Notes under the pieces: generated by a model | Told to the model about the DNA's origin: nothing | Database searches by the model: none | Seen by the model: the letters and a program-made list of their open reading frames with translations, nothing else | Origin: an uncultured Bacteroidales bacterium | Lineage (GTDB): Bacteria > Bacteroidota > Bacteroidia > Bacteroidales > P3 | Assembly (NCBI GenBank): GCA_947165255.1 | Contig: CAMUZR010000011.1 | Location: forward strand, 25,627 to 89,626 | Reading direction: 5' to 3' | DNA length: 64,000 bases | Shown: one piece after another, positions 35,099 through 43,754 of the stretch | Numbering within the stretch: the first letter of the stretch is position 1 | How the letters are laid out: every line of letters begins with the position of its first letter | Made by a program: the position numbers and the translations under genes

Positions 35099-35470
35099 TT
35101 AGTCCAGTGTGTAACAAACACCTTCGGGTATTCCGAGGTTGAAGTGGTACTGGCAGTATGCGCGGGAATAATTGTCGTCCAGGTACATTGTGCCGCTAAT
35201 TTTCTCGCCGCTGCCGTAGCGAGCCTTAGTGCGATAAAGCAGTATGGCATTCTTGTAAGTGACGCCGTCTGAAACATACTCTCCTCCGATAGAATCGGGC
35301 GTGTCAAGATTCACCACATAGCCAAAATCCATTTCTGACACGCTGGCACTGTTCAGTGTGCAGCTGTAGTAGTCAATGACTTTGCCCGAAAAAGCAAATG
35401 TGTCGGTCCTCTTGCCGCATGATACCATCAAAATCGCCAGAGCGACCAATAGCAAAGAATACTTTTTCAT
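35099..35470 (-). CDS. Small lipoprotein of unknown function
   Basis: 123 residues. Lipoprotein signal MKKYSLLLVALAILMVSCGK with a lipobox (VSC), so it is probably anchored in the inner or outer membrane facing the periplasm. The mature part is beta-rich with pairs of Tyr and Asp (YVSDGVTYKN, TMYLDDNYSR). No family recognised. It lies between dapD upstream and dnaN downstream on the same strand. Confidence 0.7.
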   Translation of the reverse strand: MKKYSLLLVALAILMVSCGKRTDTFAFSGKVIDYYSCTLNSASVSEMDFGYVVNLDTPDSIGGEYVSDGVTYKNAILLYRTKARYGSGEKISGTMYLDDNYSRAYCQYHFNLGIPEGVCYTLD

Positions 35471-35505
35471 CTTATCTTATTGTTTATTTTTTCAATTTCT
35501 AAACT

Positions 35506-36324
35506 TCAAACGCTCACGCCATAGTCGCGTAGTGCATCGTTCAGAGAAGTTTTTTTATCAGTGGACTGGCTGCGGCGTCCAATAATGAGGGCGCAGCTCA
35601 CCTGATAGTCGCCGGCCGGATAGTGGCGTGTATAGCTACCAGGGATTACGATGCTTCGTGCCGGTACGCGCCCCTTGTAGGTAACGGGCTCTGCCTGTGT
35701 GACATCGATAATGTGTGTGCTGGCCGTTATGACAGTGTTGGCTCCTATCACGGCCTCCTCCTCTACCAAAGCGCCTTCAACAATAATGCTGCGGCTGCCA
35801 ATGAAGCAATGGTCTTCAATAATCACAGGGGCAGCCTGCACAGGCTCCAGCACACCGCCGATGCCCACTCCGCCGCTCAGGTGTACGTTCTTGCCAATCT
35901 GGGCACAACTGCCCACCGTGGCCCAAGTGTCAACCATCGTGCCGCTGTCCACATAAGCCCCTATATTAACATACGACGGCATCATCACTACTCCGGGTGC
36001 CAGATAGGCTCCGTGGCGCGCTATGGCATGAGGCACCACTCTCACCTGTTGTTCGGCGTAATTGTGCTTCAGGGGAATCTTATCGTGAAATTCAAATGGG
36101 CCGGTCTCTACGGTTTCCATACTATTAATAGGAAAGTAAAGAATGACCGCCTTTTTAAGCCATTCGTTCACCATCCATTGTCCGTCGTTCTTCTCGGCAA
36201 TACGCATTTCGCCGTGGTCCAGATTGTCCACCACCGAGCGAATAACATCCTGCACTGTGGGGTCTTTCAGCATCTCGCGGTTGTCCCACGCGCGTTCTAT
36301 GATTTCTTTCCTTTCGTCTTGCAT
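35506..36324 (-). CDS. dapD: 2,3,4,5-tetrahydropyridine-2,6-dicarboxylate N-succinyltransferase
   Basis: 272 residues from ATG 36324 (MQDERKEIIERAWDNRE); the longer track ORF extends back into the next gene. The left-handed beta-helix hexapeptide region includes VVMMPSYVNIGAYVDSGTMV, VGSCAQIGKNVHLSGGVGIG, and IIEDHCFIGSRSIIVEGA. This cytoplasmic enzyme succinylates tetrahydrodipicolinate in the succinylase branch of lysine and meso-diaminopimelate synthesis, supplying peptidoglycan. Length and start match Bacteroidota DapD. It lies 50 bases after the large surface protein gene. Confidence 0.93.
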   Translation of the reverse strand: MQDERKEIIERAWDNREMLKDPTVQDVIRSVVDNLDHGEMRIAEKNDGQWMVNEWLKKAVILYFPINSMETVETGPFEFHDKIPLKHNYAEQQVRVVPHAIARHGAYLAPGVVMMPSYVNIGAYVDSGTMVDTWATVGSCAQIGKNVHLSGGVGIGGVLEPVQAAPVIIEDHCFIGSRSIIVEGALVEEEAVIGANTVITASTHIIDVTQAEPVTYKGRVPARSIVIPGSYTRHYPAGDYQVSCALIIGRRSQSTDKKTSLNDALRDYGVSV

Positions 36325-36374
36325 AATGTGTTCTAAACGTCGAAGTATTATTTTTATTGCCCCATTCCTCAAGT

Positions 36375-39300
36375 TTACCTCACCAGCACCACTGTGCCGG
36401 TCTTCCTCATGATACCCCCGGGGGTGATGGCATCTCTGTAGGTGCAGGTGTACACATAAGCTCCCTGCACACAGGGGCGTCCTTCGTGTGTGCCGTCCCA
36501 CCCGCTAGAGAGGTCAGTGGAATGGTAGACCAGGTCCCCTCGGCGGTCGTATATCCATATTTCGTAGTCGTTTATCTTCGTGTAGTAGGCTCGGAAGAGG
36601 TTATTACTCTCCAGGTTGGGCGTAAATACGTTCGGGAAGAAGAGTTCCGACTGTATAATCGGTATCGCCACCGAGTCAGCGTCGAAACAGGTTTGGTTGC
36701 TCGCCGTCACGGTAATGCTCAGGCTGTCCACGTAGGCAGGCACTTCCACCGTTATCTCGGCAGAAGTGTCGTAAAGAAACGGTGGGTTCTGATTATACCA
36801 CAAGTACCACTCATACCGGTCTGCCCTTCCGTGTGTACGGCAGATGGCCGTCAGTGACCTCTCCGCGTTCATCAGCCGGGTGGGATTCACTTCTATCCAT
36901 GCCGTCAACGCCTCGATTGGGTATAGCTCAATGCTGTCGTAGGATGGGCATTTGGGGTCATCCGCATACTCGGTACGTACATAATAAGTAGTGGTCTGTA
37001 AGGGATTGACGCTTATCACCGAGTCATCCTCCATCCCCGCAATATCAGGATCGGCTGGGGTGGAGTACCAATAATAGAAAGGCAGTGAGGAATGGGCCTC
37101 TAACGTGTAGTGCGGATTGTCCAGGCAAGTGTGTGAACTCTCTATGTCAATCCGTGGTTGGGATTTCACCGTAAGGGTCAGATTCCATAAGGTGTCAGGG
37201 ACAGATAAGTCCTCCGTGTGCGAAAACCTATTGTAAACCCCAGTGGTCGTCAACAGCGTATCGATAAAAAGATACTCCGTCCCCTCGCAAATGATGGCAG
37301 ACAGGCTGTCCAACACCAGCGCTTTCTGCTCCAGATGCAGAGTCCGCGTCGAGTCGCACCCGCTCCGGGTCGTCAAATGGAAGACATAGACACCGGGAGA
37401 GTGGTATTCCGTTCCTTCAAACATTATGGTGTCGTCCAGGTATATGGTATCATAAAAGTGAATGTCGTAAGAAGAATCAATAGTAAGATGCAGCGACACA
37501 ATGCTATCGCAACCCACAGCGTTCGTAAGTGTGTCGGCGTATAGGCCCGACTCGGTATAGGTTTGCGAAGACTCTGTCCAGAAGTAGCTGTCGCATTCCG
37601 CTATCCATAGTTCTGAACTTGATGTGTTGAGCGTGGTCAGATAGAGTGTGCGGGTGATAGCGCTGTCGCCTTCAATAATGCTATCCAATTGGTATGTGCC
37701 GGCCATAGTCAGCACACTGTCGAACATCCACAGCGTTTCGCCCTCGCACATAGTGCGGTAAGCCGTGTCGTACCTTACGCAGTTATTGATATGGGTATAC
37801 TGCAGTTCGGCTGAATCCGTGCAGGCTCCGTCGGCCAGCATGGCATACAGCTTTATAGTGTAGGTGCCGGGTCTGAAGACGTGTGTGGGATTCCTTTCCG
37901 TCGAGGTCGTCCCGTCGCCGAAGTCCCAAAGGTAGCTCTCGCATCCGTTGGCAATTGAGTCATGGTGTGCTGCGTCGCTCGTGATAATGCTTGTGTTCTT
38001 CATCTTCAGGCTGGCGTGGTAGCATGGATTGGCATCGGTACTATCAATAGAAAATCTGGCGTAAGGGTGGCGTAGGCTTGCAATTGCCGATAGGGTGAAG
38101 TGGCAATCGGCGTGGATGCTGTCGTTCGGGGCGCCCACAAACGACAGGTCGCAATAGTATTTGCCTGCGTTGATCACGTGCAATGTGTCTGAATCAGATA
38201 GGGTAGTGGTGTCCGTCTCAGAGTACCAGCGGTAGGAGAATCCTGCCGGAGCGCGGAATACGTTCTCCACCGTGCTGCAGTTTCGGGAGACTATCTTTTT
38301 ATTGTCCAAGTCCATGACAAAATAGGCATATCCGAAATGTCCTCCTCCTGCGCAGTCGTATGTGGTCAGGTTGACCTTTATGGTCCAGCCTTGTAACGGC
38401 ACCAGGTCGATGCCTACCGTGGTCCAATCTTTCCATAGGATACTAGGAGCATAGAGATTCCATCCCAAGGAACTGTTGGCAATGAAGTCGGCCGAATAGC
38501 AGTTGCTAATGAGGTTGCCCTCCATGTCGGTAATGTCGAAGGTGAAGCGTGGCTGATACTTATCAGGATGATTTGGGTTCTCCATCACAGCGGCATACTT
38601 TAACAGCAGCAAGTCGTATTCGCTTGTGTCAATATCGAGTATATAGGTAATACTTTCGGCCATGGCATCTACGTCATAATTGCCCAAGCGCACCGAAGAA
38701 CAGTAGCCTTCAGGCACCGTATGCAGTTGACCACCGGTTCTTGGGTCTGTCTCATCGATGTCTATGTGCACCGTGTGTCTTGAACTCATAGCGGCAGGCC
38801 CATCGTTCACAACGCCCATATTGCTTCTTGGGTCAGAGAAAATCCCATAGTAGCAAATGACATTATCGGCGTACAGGTCGTCGTAGATGAGCGGATGCTC
38901 CTTGCAAATCGTCTTCGCCTTGGCCTGTCCTGCCGCAGTGCCCGAATCGCACACTGCCGTTACTCGAAATAAATACGTCGTGCTGGGTCTAAGCTGGGTG
39001 AAGCGGTACTCATGCCCCGTATAGTTAGTCTGTACCGTGTGCCATACGCTGTCCCTCTGGCTGTGGTAGGCTATGTCCCACGAATTCACGTTGCTGTCTA
39101 TCGACCAAAACAGGGTGGCCTCGGTGGTTCCCACCTCTCTCACCATCACCAGTGGCGTCTGGCAATCTGAGGGGGTGGCGCAAGAATAGAGCTTTATGCA
39201 TGGTTGGTATGAGCACGGTACTAACGTCAGAGAAGATAATTGGTCAATACTAAAGGCTTGGTTATCACGTCCGTACCACATGGTGACCACACTATCTCTT

Positions 39301-41195
39301 TCGTGGCTCTCGCCTCCAAAATTGCTGCTCGAGTGGTTTTCCCCTGAAGGTTGGTTCATGAGTGTGGTCACCACCAAATTGCTGGCGCCGTCCCAGTAGT
39401 AAGGGGTGCTGAAGGTGTAGGTCTGCGAACCGAAAGTATTCGGTGGATGGGTGCCGCTGTAAACAAGGGTATGTCCTTCGGTGATAGGGGTGAAATTAGC
39501 CTCTATGTAATCATTTATTTCTGTGGTGGTAAGGTAAATACTGAACTCTTTCTCCATCGATCCGTTGGTGCTCCAAGAGTAGGTGATCTCATTAATCGGT
39601 CCCGAGTGCAGCCCCATCTCCCTCAGATGCTCGGCAGTGTATATGCTCTGGCAGACCGAGTTGCCGGCCAAATTGTACACGGGCACCTGCTGGTTGGGCA
39701 TGCAATACACATCCGATGCTGACGATTGCCCGGGGCAGAGGTCGTGCGTGTGTCCCACTGTGCTCACCCAGTTACCGCGGCCCCCCGTCCAACAGACCGA
39801 GCGTACCTCAATCGTGTAGCTTTGGGCAGGTGCCAACCCAGAAAGGATGTAGGGACTTTCAGTGGCAGTCACCACCATGGGTGTTCCGCCTTCTTCGGGC
39901 GTAACCCTAACCTCATAGCTGGACACCCGACTTTCGTCGCCGGCTATATCCCATGCCACTGCTAGGCTGGAGAAATTAGCCTGGTCTATGTGTAGTTCTG
40001 TCACCTCCGGGCATGCCGATGCCAGCACCAACCTTACGTCGTCCACCAGATGCTGCTGCGATGGGCCTTGGTGTGTTCGCAGCACTATATAATGTCCCGA
40101 ACCGCTATACCCGCGCATCGACACTTGTTTGTGCCCATAGTCCTGCCCGACGGTTCTCACACTGCCCACAAGTTCAAATGTTTCCATTTCGTATGGATTG
40201 TCCATCACACCCACTTCAATAGGGATATTGCTAGAACTAAATAACCAAAAGTCCAGCATCGTCTCGTTCACATTGCCCTCGTAGTAAGGCAGTGCGGCAA
40301 TGGCGTATCCATTTGGGTCCGAGCTCTCTAAAACTAGGGCATAAGAGCCCATGCGGGCCTGGCTCGTGGGATATGCTTTACTTAGCAAACCGTTATCAGT
40401 CGTCCAGCAGCTGCTGATGTGCTGGCTCTCGCCCTCGCCGGAGGCATCCTCAAAACCATAGTGGTAGGGCAGGTCGTTGCGGGTGATGCGGCCGCAAGTG
40501 GTCTTCACCCGCTTTATCAGAGAGCAACATGGGCTCAGGCTGTCTATCAGCGAACTCACCCATACCGTGTGGGACTGTCCCGGAGATAGTCCGGTCTTCA
40601 GCTTCGTGGTGGACGTCCATTGCTCGTTTACCCCATCCCACATGAACCAAAAGGGACCCGTCGACAAGACCGATCTCCAGCGGAGCATTATCGAAGAGTC
40701 GTTGGGGTAAGAAATTTCCAGGTCGGTAGGCCTCTGATGGCACTCGTTGGAGTCCGTCCCCACCAGTTGGTAATGTAGCTGGAAGCCCCAAAAATATGCA
40801 GCTGATGCAACTGATGGAATATGACTATGCAGGCCGATTGTAAGACTGCTGGTGGCAGATGTGCAGCTTATAGAACCCTCATCCCGGAATATCTGTAGGT
40901 TGAGGCTGTCGTCGCCATCGTATATGTATAGGGTGTCATAATAACTTATGCGATAGCCTCCAGAAATCGCCACACGCATTCCTTCCGGAGCAGTAATGAC
41001 CACTTGTCCAATCATCGGGTCGTAGCCGTTTAATGGCCCCCCGTTGTCGAAAATAGTGCCCGTTGGATGAATGCAGCCGTTTACAGTTGTGGTGCCCGGA
41101 GTTATCAATATGCTGTATTGCGCATGTGACAATCCTATGCACATTAGGCATAGGAGTATGGAAACCAGTGATTTGTAGTGTGTTTTCCTTTCCAT
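36375..41195 (-). CDS. Giant T9SS type B surface protein with CUB-like, Fn3 and PKD domains
   Basis: 1606 residues. Signal peptide MERKTHYKSL...IGLSHA, then a CUB-like domain (about 30-145, with YYDTLYIYDGD), fibronectin type III units (about 150-240, 400-480, 680-770), MAM/cleaved-adhesin-like lectin folds between them, a PKD domain near residue 1090 (YLWDFGDGTTS), repeated Ser/Thr-rich segments in which pairs of Cys or CDS recur (GCDSIVSLHLT, GCDSTRTLHLE), and a type B sorting domain in the last 90 residues (FFPNVFTPN...IYDRRGDLVYHS). It should be exported by T9SS and stay on the surface, probably as an adhesin or matrix-binding protein. A minus-strand promoter box (41218-41225) precedes it. 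Confidence 0.85.
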   Translation of the reverse strand: MERKTHYKSLVSILLCLMCIGLSHAQYSILITPGTTTVNGCIHPTGTIFDNGGPLNGYDPMIGQVVITAPEGMRVAISGGYRISYYDTLYIYDGDDSLNLQIFRDEGSISCTSATSSLTIGLHSHIPSVASAAYFWGFQLHYQLVGTDSNECHQRPTDLEISYPNDSSIMLRWRSVLSTGPFWFMWDGVNEQWTSTTKLKTGLSPGQSHTVWVSSLIDSLSPCCSLIKRVKTTCGRITRNDLPYHYGFEDASGEGESQHISSCWTTDNGLLSKAYPTSQARMGSYALVLESSDPNGYAIAALPYYEGNVNETMLDFWLFSSSNIPIEVGVMDNPYEMETFELVGSVRTVGQDYGHKQVSMRGYSGSGHYIVLRTHQGPSQQHLVDDVRLVLASACPEVTELHIDQANFSSLAVAWDIAGDESRVSSYEVRVTPEEGGTPMVVTATESPYILSGLAPAQSYTIEVRSVCWTGGRGNWVSTVGHTHDLCPGQSSASDVYCMPNQQVPVYNLAGNSVCQSIYTAEHLREMGLHSGPINEITYSWSTNGSMEKEFSIYLTTTEINDYIEANFTPITEGHTLVYSGTHPPNTFGSQTYTFSTPYYWDGASNLVVTTLMNQPSGENHSSSNFGGESHERDSVVTMWYGRDNQAFSIDQLSSLTLVPCSYQPCIKLYSCATPSDCQTPLVMVREVGTTEATLFWSIDSNVNSWDIAYHSQRDSVWHTVQTNYTGHEYRFTQLRPSTTYLFRVTAVCDSGTAAGQAKAKTICKEHPLIYDDLYADNVICYYGIFSDPRSNMGVVNDGPAAMSSRHTVHIDIDETDPRTGGQLHTVPEGYCSSVRLGNYDVDAMAESITYILDIDTSEYDLLLLKYAAVMENPNHPDKYQPRFTFDITDMEGNLISNCYSADFIANSSLGWNLYAPSILWKDWTTVGIDLVPLQGWTIKVNLTTYDCAGGGHFGYAYFVMDLDNKKIVSRNCSTVENVFRAPAGFSYRWYSETDTTTLSDSDTLHVINAGKYYCDLSFVGAPNDSIHADCHFTLSAIASLRHPYARFSIDSTDANPCYHASLKMKNTSIITSDAAHHDSIANGCESYLWDFGDGTTSTERNPTHVFRPGTYTIKLYAMLADGACTDSAELQYTHINNCVRYDTAYRTMCEGETLWMFDSVLTMAGTYQLDSIIEGDSAITRTLYLTTLNTSSSELWIAECDSYFWTESSQTYTESGLYADTLTNAVGCDSIVSLHLTIDSSYDIHFYDTIYLDDTIMFEGTEYHSPGVYVFHLTTRSGCDSTRTLHLEQKALVLDSLSAIICEGTEYLFIDTLLTTTGVYNRFSHTEDLSVPDTLWNLTLTVKSQPRIDIESSHTCLDNPHYTLEAHSSLPFYYWYSTPADPDIAGMEDDSVISVNPLQTTTYYVRTEYADDPKCPSYDSIELYPIEALTAWIEVNPTRLMNAERSLTAICRTHGRADRYEWYLWYNQNPPFLYDTSAEITVEVPAYVDSLSITVTASNQTCFDADSVAIPIIQSELFFPNVFTPNLESNNLFRAYYTKINDYEIWIYDRRGDLVYHSTDLSSGWDGTHEGRPCVQGAYVYTCTYRDAITPGGIMRKTGTVVLVR

Positions 41196-41506
41196 GGAGC
41201 ATCAGCTTTTACCATTGCAAAGATATAAAATAAATATTGTTTTCAAAAATATTTAACTTTTGCCAAATCATTATTTAACTTTTTTTACATTTTGATACCC
41301 CTTCATTGCCATTTTTTAGTTGTATATTTGCCCACAGAAAAACCTTCGAGACAATCCTCGCACACCCCTCTTACTTCTCTCTTTGTTCGCATGTTGTCTT
41401 ACATTTGACTTACATTTGTATTGTGTTTTGTTTTTCGCCAATAAACAAAATGCAAACTAAATGCAAATAAAATACAAACCAAACATTAACTAAAACTTGA
41501 TAGAAT
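41196..41506. other. Divergent intergenic region with two promoter boxes
   Basis: 311 bases between the giant surface protein (minus) and a plus-strand unknown gene. The minus strand has TATCTTTG at 41218-41225. The plus strand has TATATTTG at 41323-41330 with a TTG at 41306-41308 at short spacing. That leaves an AT-rich leader of about 170 bases before the plus gene, in which I see no ORF or stable hairpin. Confidence 0.5.
41218..41225 (-). promoter_or_regulatory. Promoter -7 box for giant surface protein
   Basis: The minus strand reads TATCTTTG, 23 bases upstream of the ATG at 41195, so the leader is very short. No -33 box was confirmed. Confidence 0.45.
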
Positions 41507-42391
41507 ATGGCACAGACACAAAAAAAATCGTTTATGGTGAAAGGCCGTGTTGCAGGCCTTGGCATTACTTGCTATGAGCGCGGGGGCAGGACGTACCTGC
41601 GCACCAGCACCAGAAAGGCTCCCTCCCGGCAGTCGGTAGGACAGTTTAAGACCCGCAGCAAGATGCGCCAATCCATTGCCTTGTGGGGCGCTTTCGGCAT
41701 CGACCATAAGCCCTTGATGGACACATCGGACGGGCTGATGGCATACACCGCTTTTCTCAAGGCCAACGCGGGCCTGCCCACCACCTACCTCACCAAAAAC
41801 ATGTACTGCCGAGGGGGCGTGCTGTTGCAGCCCGAGACGGTGGTCTCTTCGGGGCGCATGCCCCAAGTGGCATATAGGTTCGACTTGCTGGCCGACGGTC
41901 GCCGTGTGGTGCTTACCAGTTTGGCAACCGGTATTGACCCCGACGAGCTGCGCCAGCTGGACCTGCGCACAAATGCCGACGTCAGCAACCTGCTGCGGCT
42001 TACCTCGCGCAACCCCCAGCTGCAGCCGGGCGATATGCTCCGTTTCTACCGTCTGCAGCAGCAGGTGGAAGACGGCTGCCCCGGGCTGAGGGTTGAGTGT
42101 TGCGACTGCTTCTTAGACGACGACATGAGGCGCAATGTGAACCTTGAGTCGTGGCGTTTCCTCTCGGTCCGGGGATTTCTGGCCATTGCCGATGCCGACT
42201 CGGACGACCAGGGCTGGGCCGTGGTGCACTACTCGAAAAAGAAGCAGACCGCTTCGCCACAGAAGGTGCTCACCGCCTGCCAGACTTTTAGGCAGTACAC
42301 TACCGACAAGGCCTTTGTCGCTGCCGCCAAAAGCTACGGCAATGTGGCCAGGTTGGACACCCTCATTCCCAATGACTCCAACCGCGAGTAA
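41507..42391 (+). CDS. Conserved-looking protein of unknown function
   Basis: 294 residues, no signal peptide and no membrane helices. The N terminus (FMVKGRVAGLGITCYERGGR, SRQSVGQFKTRSKMRQSIALW) looks like the phage-tube or DUF6266-type proteins of Bacteroidota, but I cannot prove the family. The centre is Asp- and Arg-rich (LDLRTNADVSNLLRLTSR). A perfect terminator follows, so it is transcribed alone from the promoter box at 41323. It is flanked by the surface protein and a secreted protein. Confidence 0.65.
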   Translation: MAQTQKKSFMVKGRVAGLGITCYERGGRTYLRTSTRKAPSRQSVGQFKTRSKMRQSIALWGAFGIDHKPLMDTSDGLMAYTAFLKANAGLPTTYLTKNMYCRGGVLLQPETVVSSGRMPQVAYRFDLLADGRRVVLTSLATGIDPDELRQLDLRTNADVSNLLRLTSRNPQLQPGDMLRFYRLQQQVEDGCPGLRVECCDCFLDDDMRRNVNLESWRFLSVRGFLAIADADSDDQGWAVVHYSKKKQTASPQKVLTACQTFRQYTTDKAFVAAAKSYGNVARLDTLIPNDSNRE

Positions 42392-42458
42392 TGGAGAACA
42401 GCTTCCGCCGGCTGCTTCTTGCCAAGCAACAGGCGCTGAGTTTAGGAATGCGTGAGTT

Positions 42459-42486
42459 AGGGCTGCCTTTGGGCGGCCCTTTTTCT
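42459..42486 (+). terminator. Intrinsic terminator
   Basis: Stem AGGGCTGCC / GGCGGCCCT (9 bp, one T-G pair) with a TTTG loop, followed by TTTTTCTTAGG. Confidence 0.8.
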
Positions 42487-42587
42487 TAGGTGGCAACTGT
42501 CGGTGGGCCAGCCTGCGCAAAGTTTTTTTTGCAGTTGGAATAATAAACGAATGATAGTTGCGTTAAATATAAATAAACTAATGTGAA

Positions 42588-43679
42588 ATGCGCAAAATAT
42601 TCGTCATATTGTCTGTCATGACGGTGTTGGTTCCCAAGGTTTTGTCTCAGGATAAAGCCCTCATGGCCGACTATCAGTCGCAGCTGCAGGCTCTTTTTGA
42701 GGAGGTCTACACTGCCCCAACCGACAACCAGCGCTATCATGCCAACGAGTCGGCCATGCAGCTCCTTGCCGAGGCCCTCGACCAAGAGAACTCCATAAAG
42801 TGGCAGTGGGATTTTGGCAGCCGCGTGTCGGTGTTGACCGCGCCAGACAAGAAGTTCCGCATTTTCACTTGGCCCGTGGTCAACGACGACGGTGAGTATG
42901 AGTGCTTTGGTTTTGTGCAGTCGTTGGACGAGAAGAAGGACGAGTATGACGTTTACCCGCTGTACGACAAGTCGCAGGAGATTGTCAACCGACAAGAGGA
43001 CCTGCTGACGCACGATAACTGGTTCGGCACTGTCTATCAGGAGCTCATCACCACCACTTACGAGGGCAAGACGTACTACACGCTGTTGGGTTCGTGCGTG
43101 GTGGATGCCCTTACCCAGCGCAAGATTATCGAGCCCATCTGTTTCAAATCGACCCACAGCCAGCCGCAGTTTGGCCAGAACCTTTTCCGAAAGGAGCGCA
43201 ACATACGCCGCGTAGTGCTCGAGTATACCACCAATGCCATGGTGTCGCTCCGCTATGAGGAGCAGTTTATCCGCACCGTGGAACGCATCCGGGCCAAACG
43301 TACCGGCACCGGCAGCAGGGGCAACTATGCGCGCAGCCGCCGCCCGGGCAAACGTGGCAAGGGGCGGCTCAGCCGGGTGAAAGCCACGGCCGCACGAACG
43401 GCCGCGGCCCAATCGGAACGCGTCACTTCAGGGCCTTCGATTAAAACTACCGATAAGAAGTACCGGATGATTATTTTTGACGAGGTGGCGCCGCAAATCG
43501 CTGGCATGGAGGGCTTGTTTCAATATTACGTCCCTTCGGGCGTTGAGTTGGCCTATGTGTTTGTCAATGGCCGTTGGGAGCTACGCGAGGGTGCCCAGGG
43601 CAGAGTGAATAATAAGAGGCTGAACCAGGATTTTGACAAGCCTATGGAAAAGAAGGCTCCGGCCTACATGGTGGAATAA
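42588..43679 (+). CDS. Secreted protein with internal Arg-rich insert, unknown function
   Basis: 363 residues, signal peptide MRKIFVILSVMTVLVPKVLSQ. Residues about 60-215 form a compact domain with TWPVVNDDGEYECFGFVQ and YYTLLGS, similar in feel to periplasmic proteins found in many Bacteroidota. Residues about 232-285 are an unusual low-complexity insert rich in Arg, Ala, Gly and Ser (RAKRTGTGSRG, RRPGKRGKGRLSRVKATAA), then the fold resumes with YRMIIFDEVAPQ. The basic insert could bind a polyanion such as LPS or nucleic acid (inference). It precedes dxs by 75 bases on the same strand. Confidence 0.65.
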   Translation: MRKIFVILSVMTVLVPKVLSQDKALMADYQSQLQALFEEVYTAPTDNQRYHANESAMQLLAEALDQENSIKWQWDFGSRVSVLTAPDKKFRIFTWPVVNDDGEYECFGFVQSLDEKKDEYDVYPLYDKSQEIVNRQEDLLTHDNWFGTVYQELITTTYEGKTYYTLLGSCVVDALTQRKIIEPICFKSTHSQPQFGQNLFRKERNIRRVVLEYTTNAMVSLRYEEQFIRTVERIRAKRTGTGSRGNYARSRRPGKRGKGRLSRVKATAARTAAAQSERVTSGPSIKTTDKKYRMIIFDEVAPQIAGMEGLFQYYVPSGVELAYVFVNGRWELREGAQGRVNNKRLNQDFDKPMEKKAPAYMVE

Positions 43680-43754
43680 TCTGTCGTAATAGTATTAACT
43701 CCAATCACTTTAGTATCTGTTAAAACTCCATTGCCGACTAAACAATCAAAGCAC

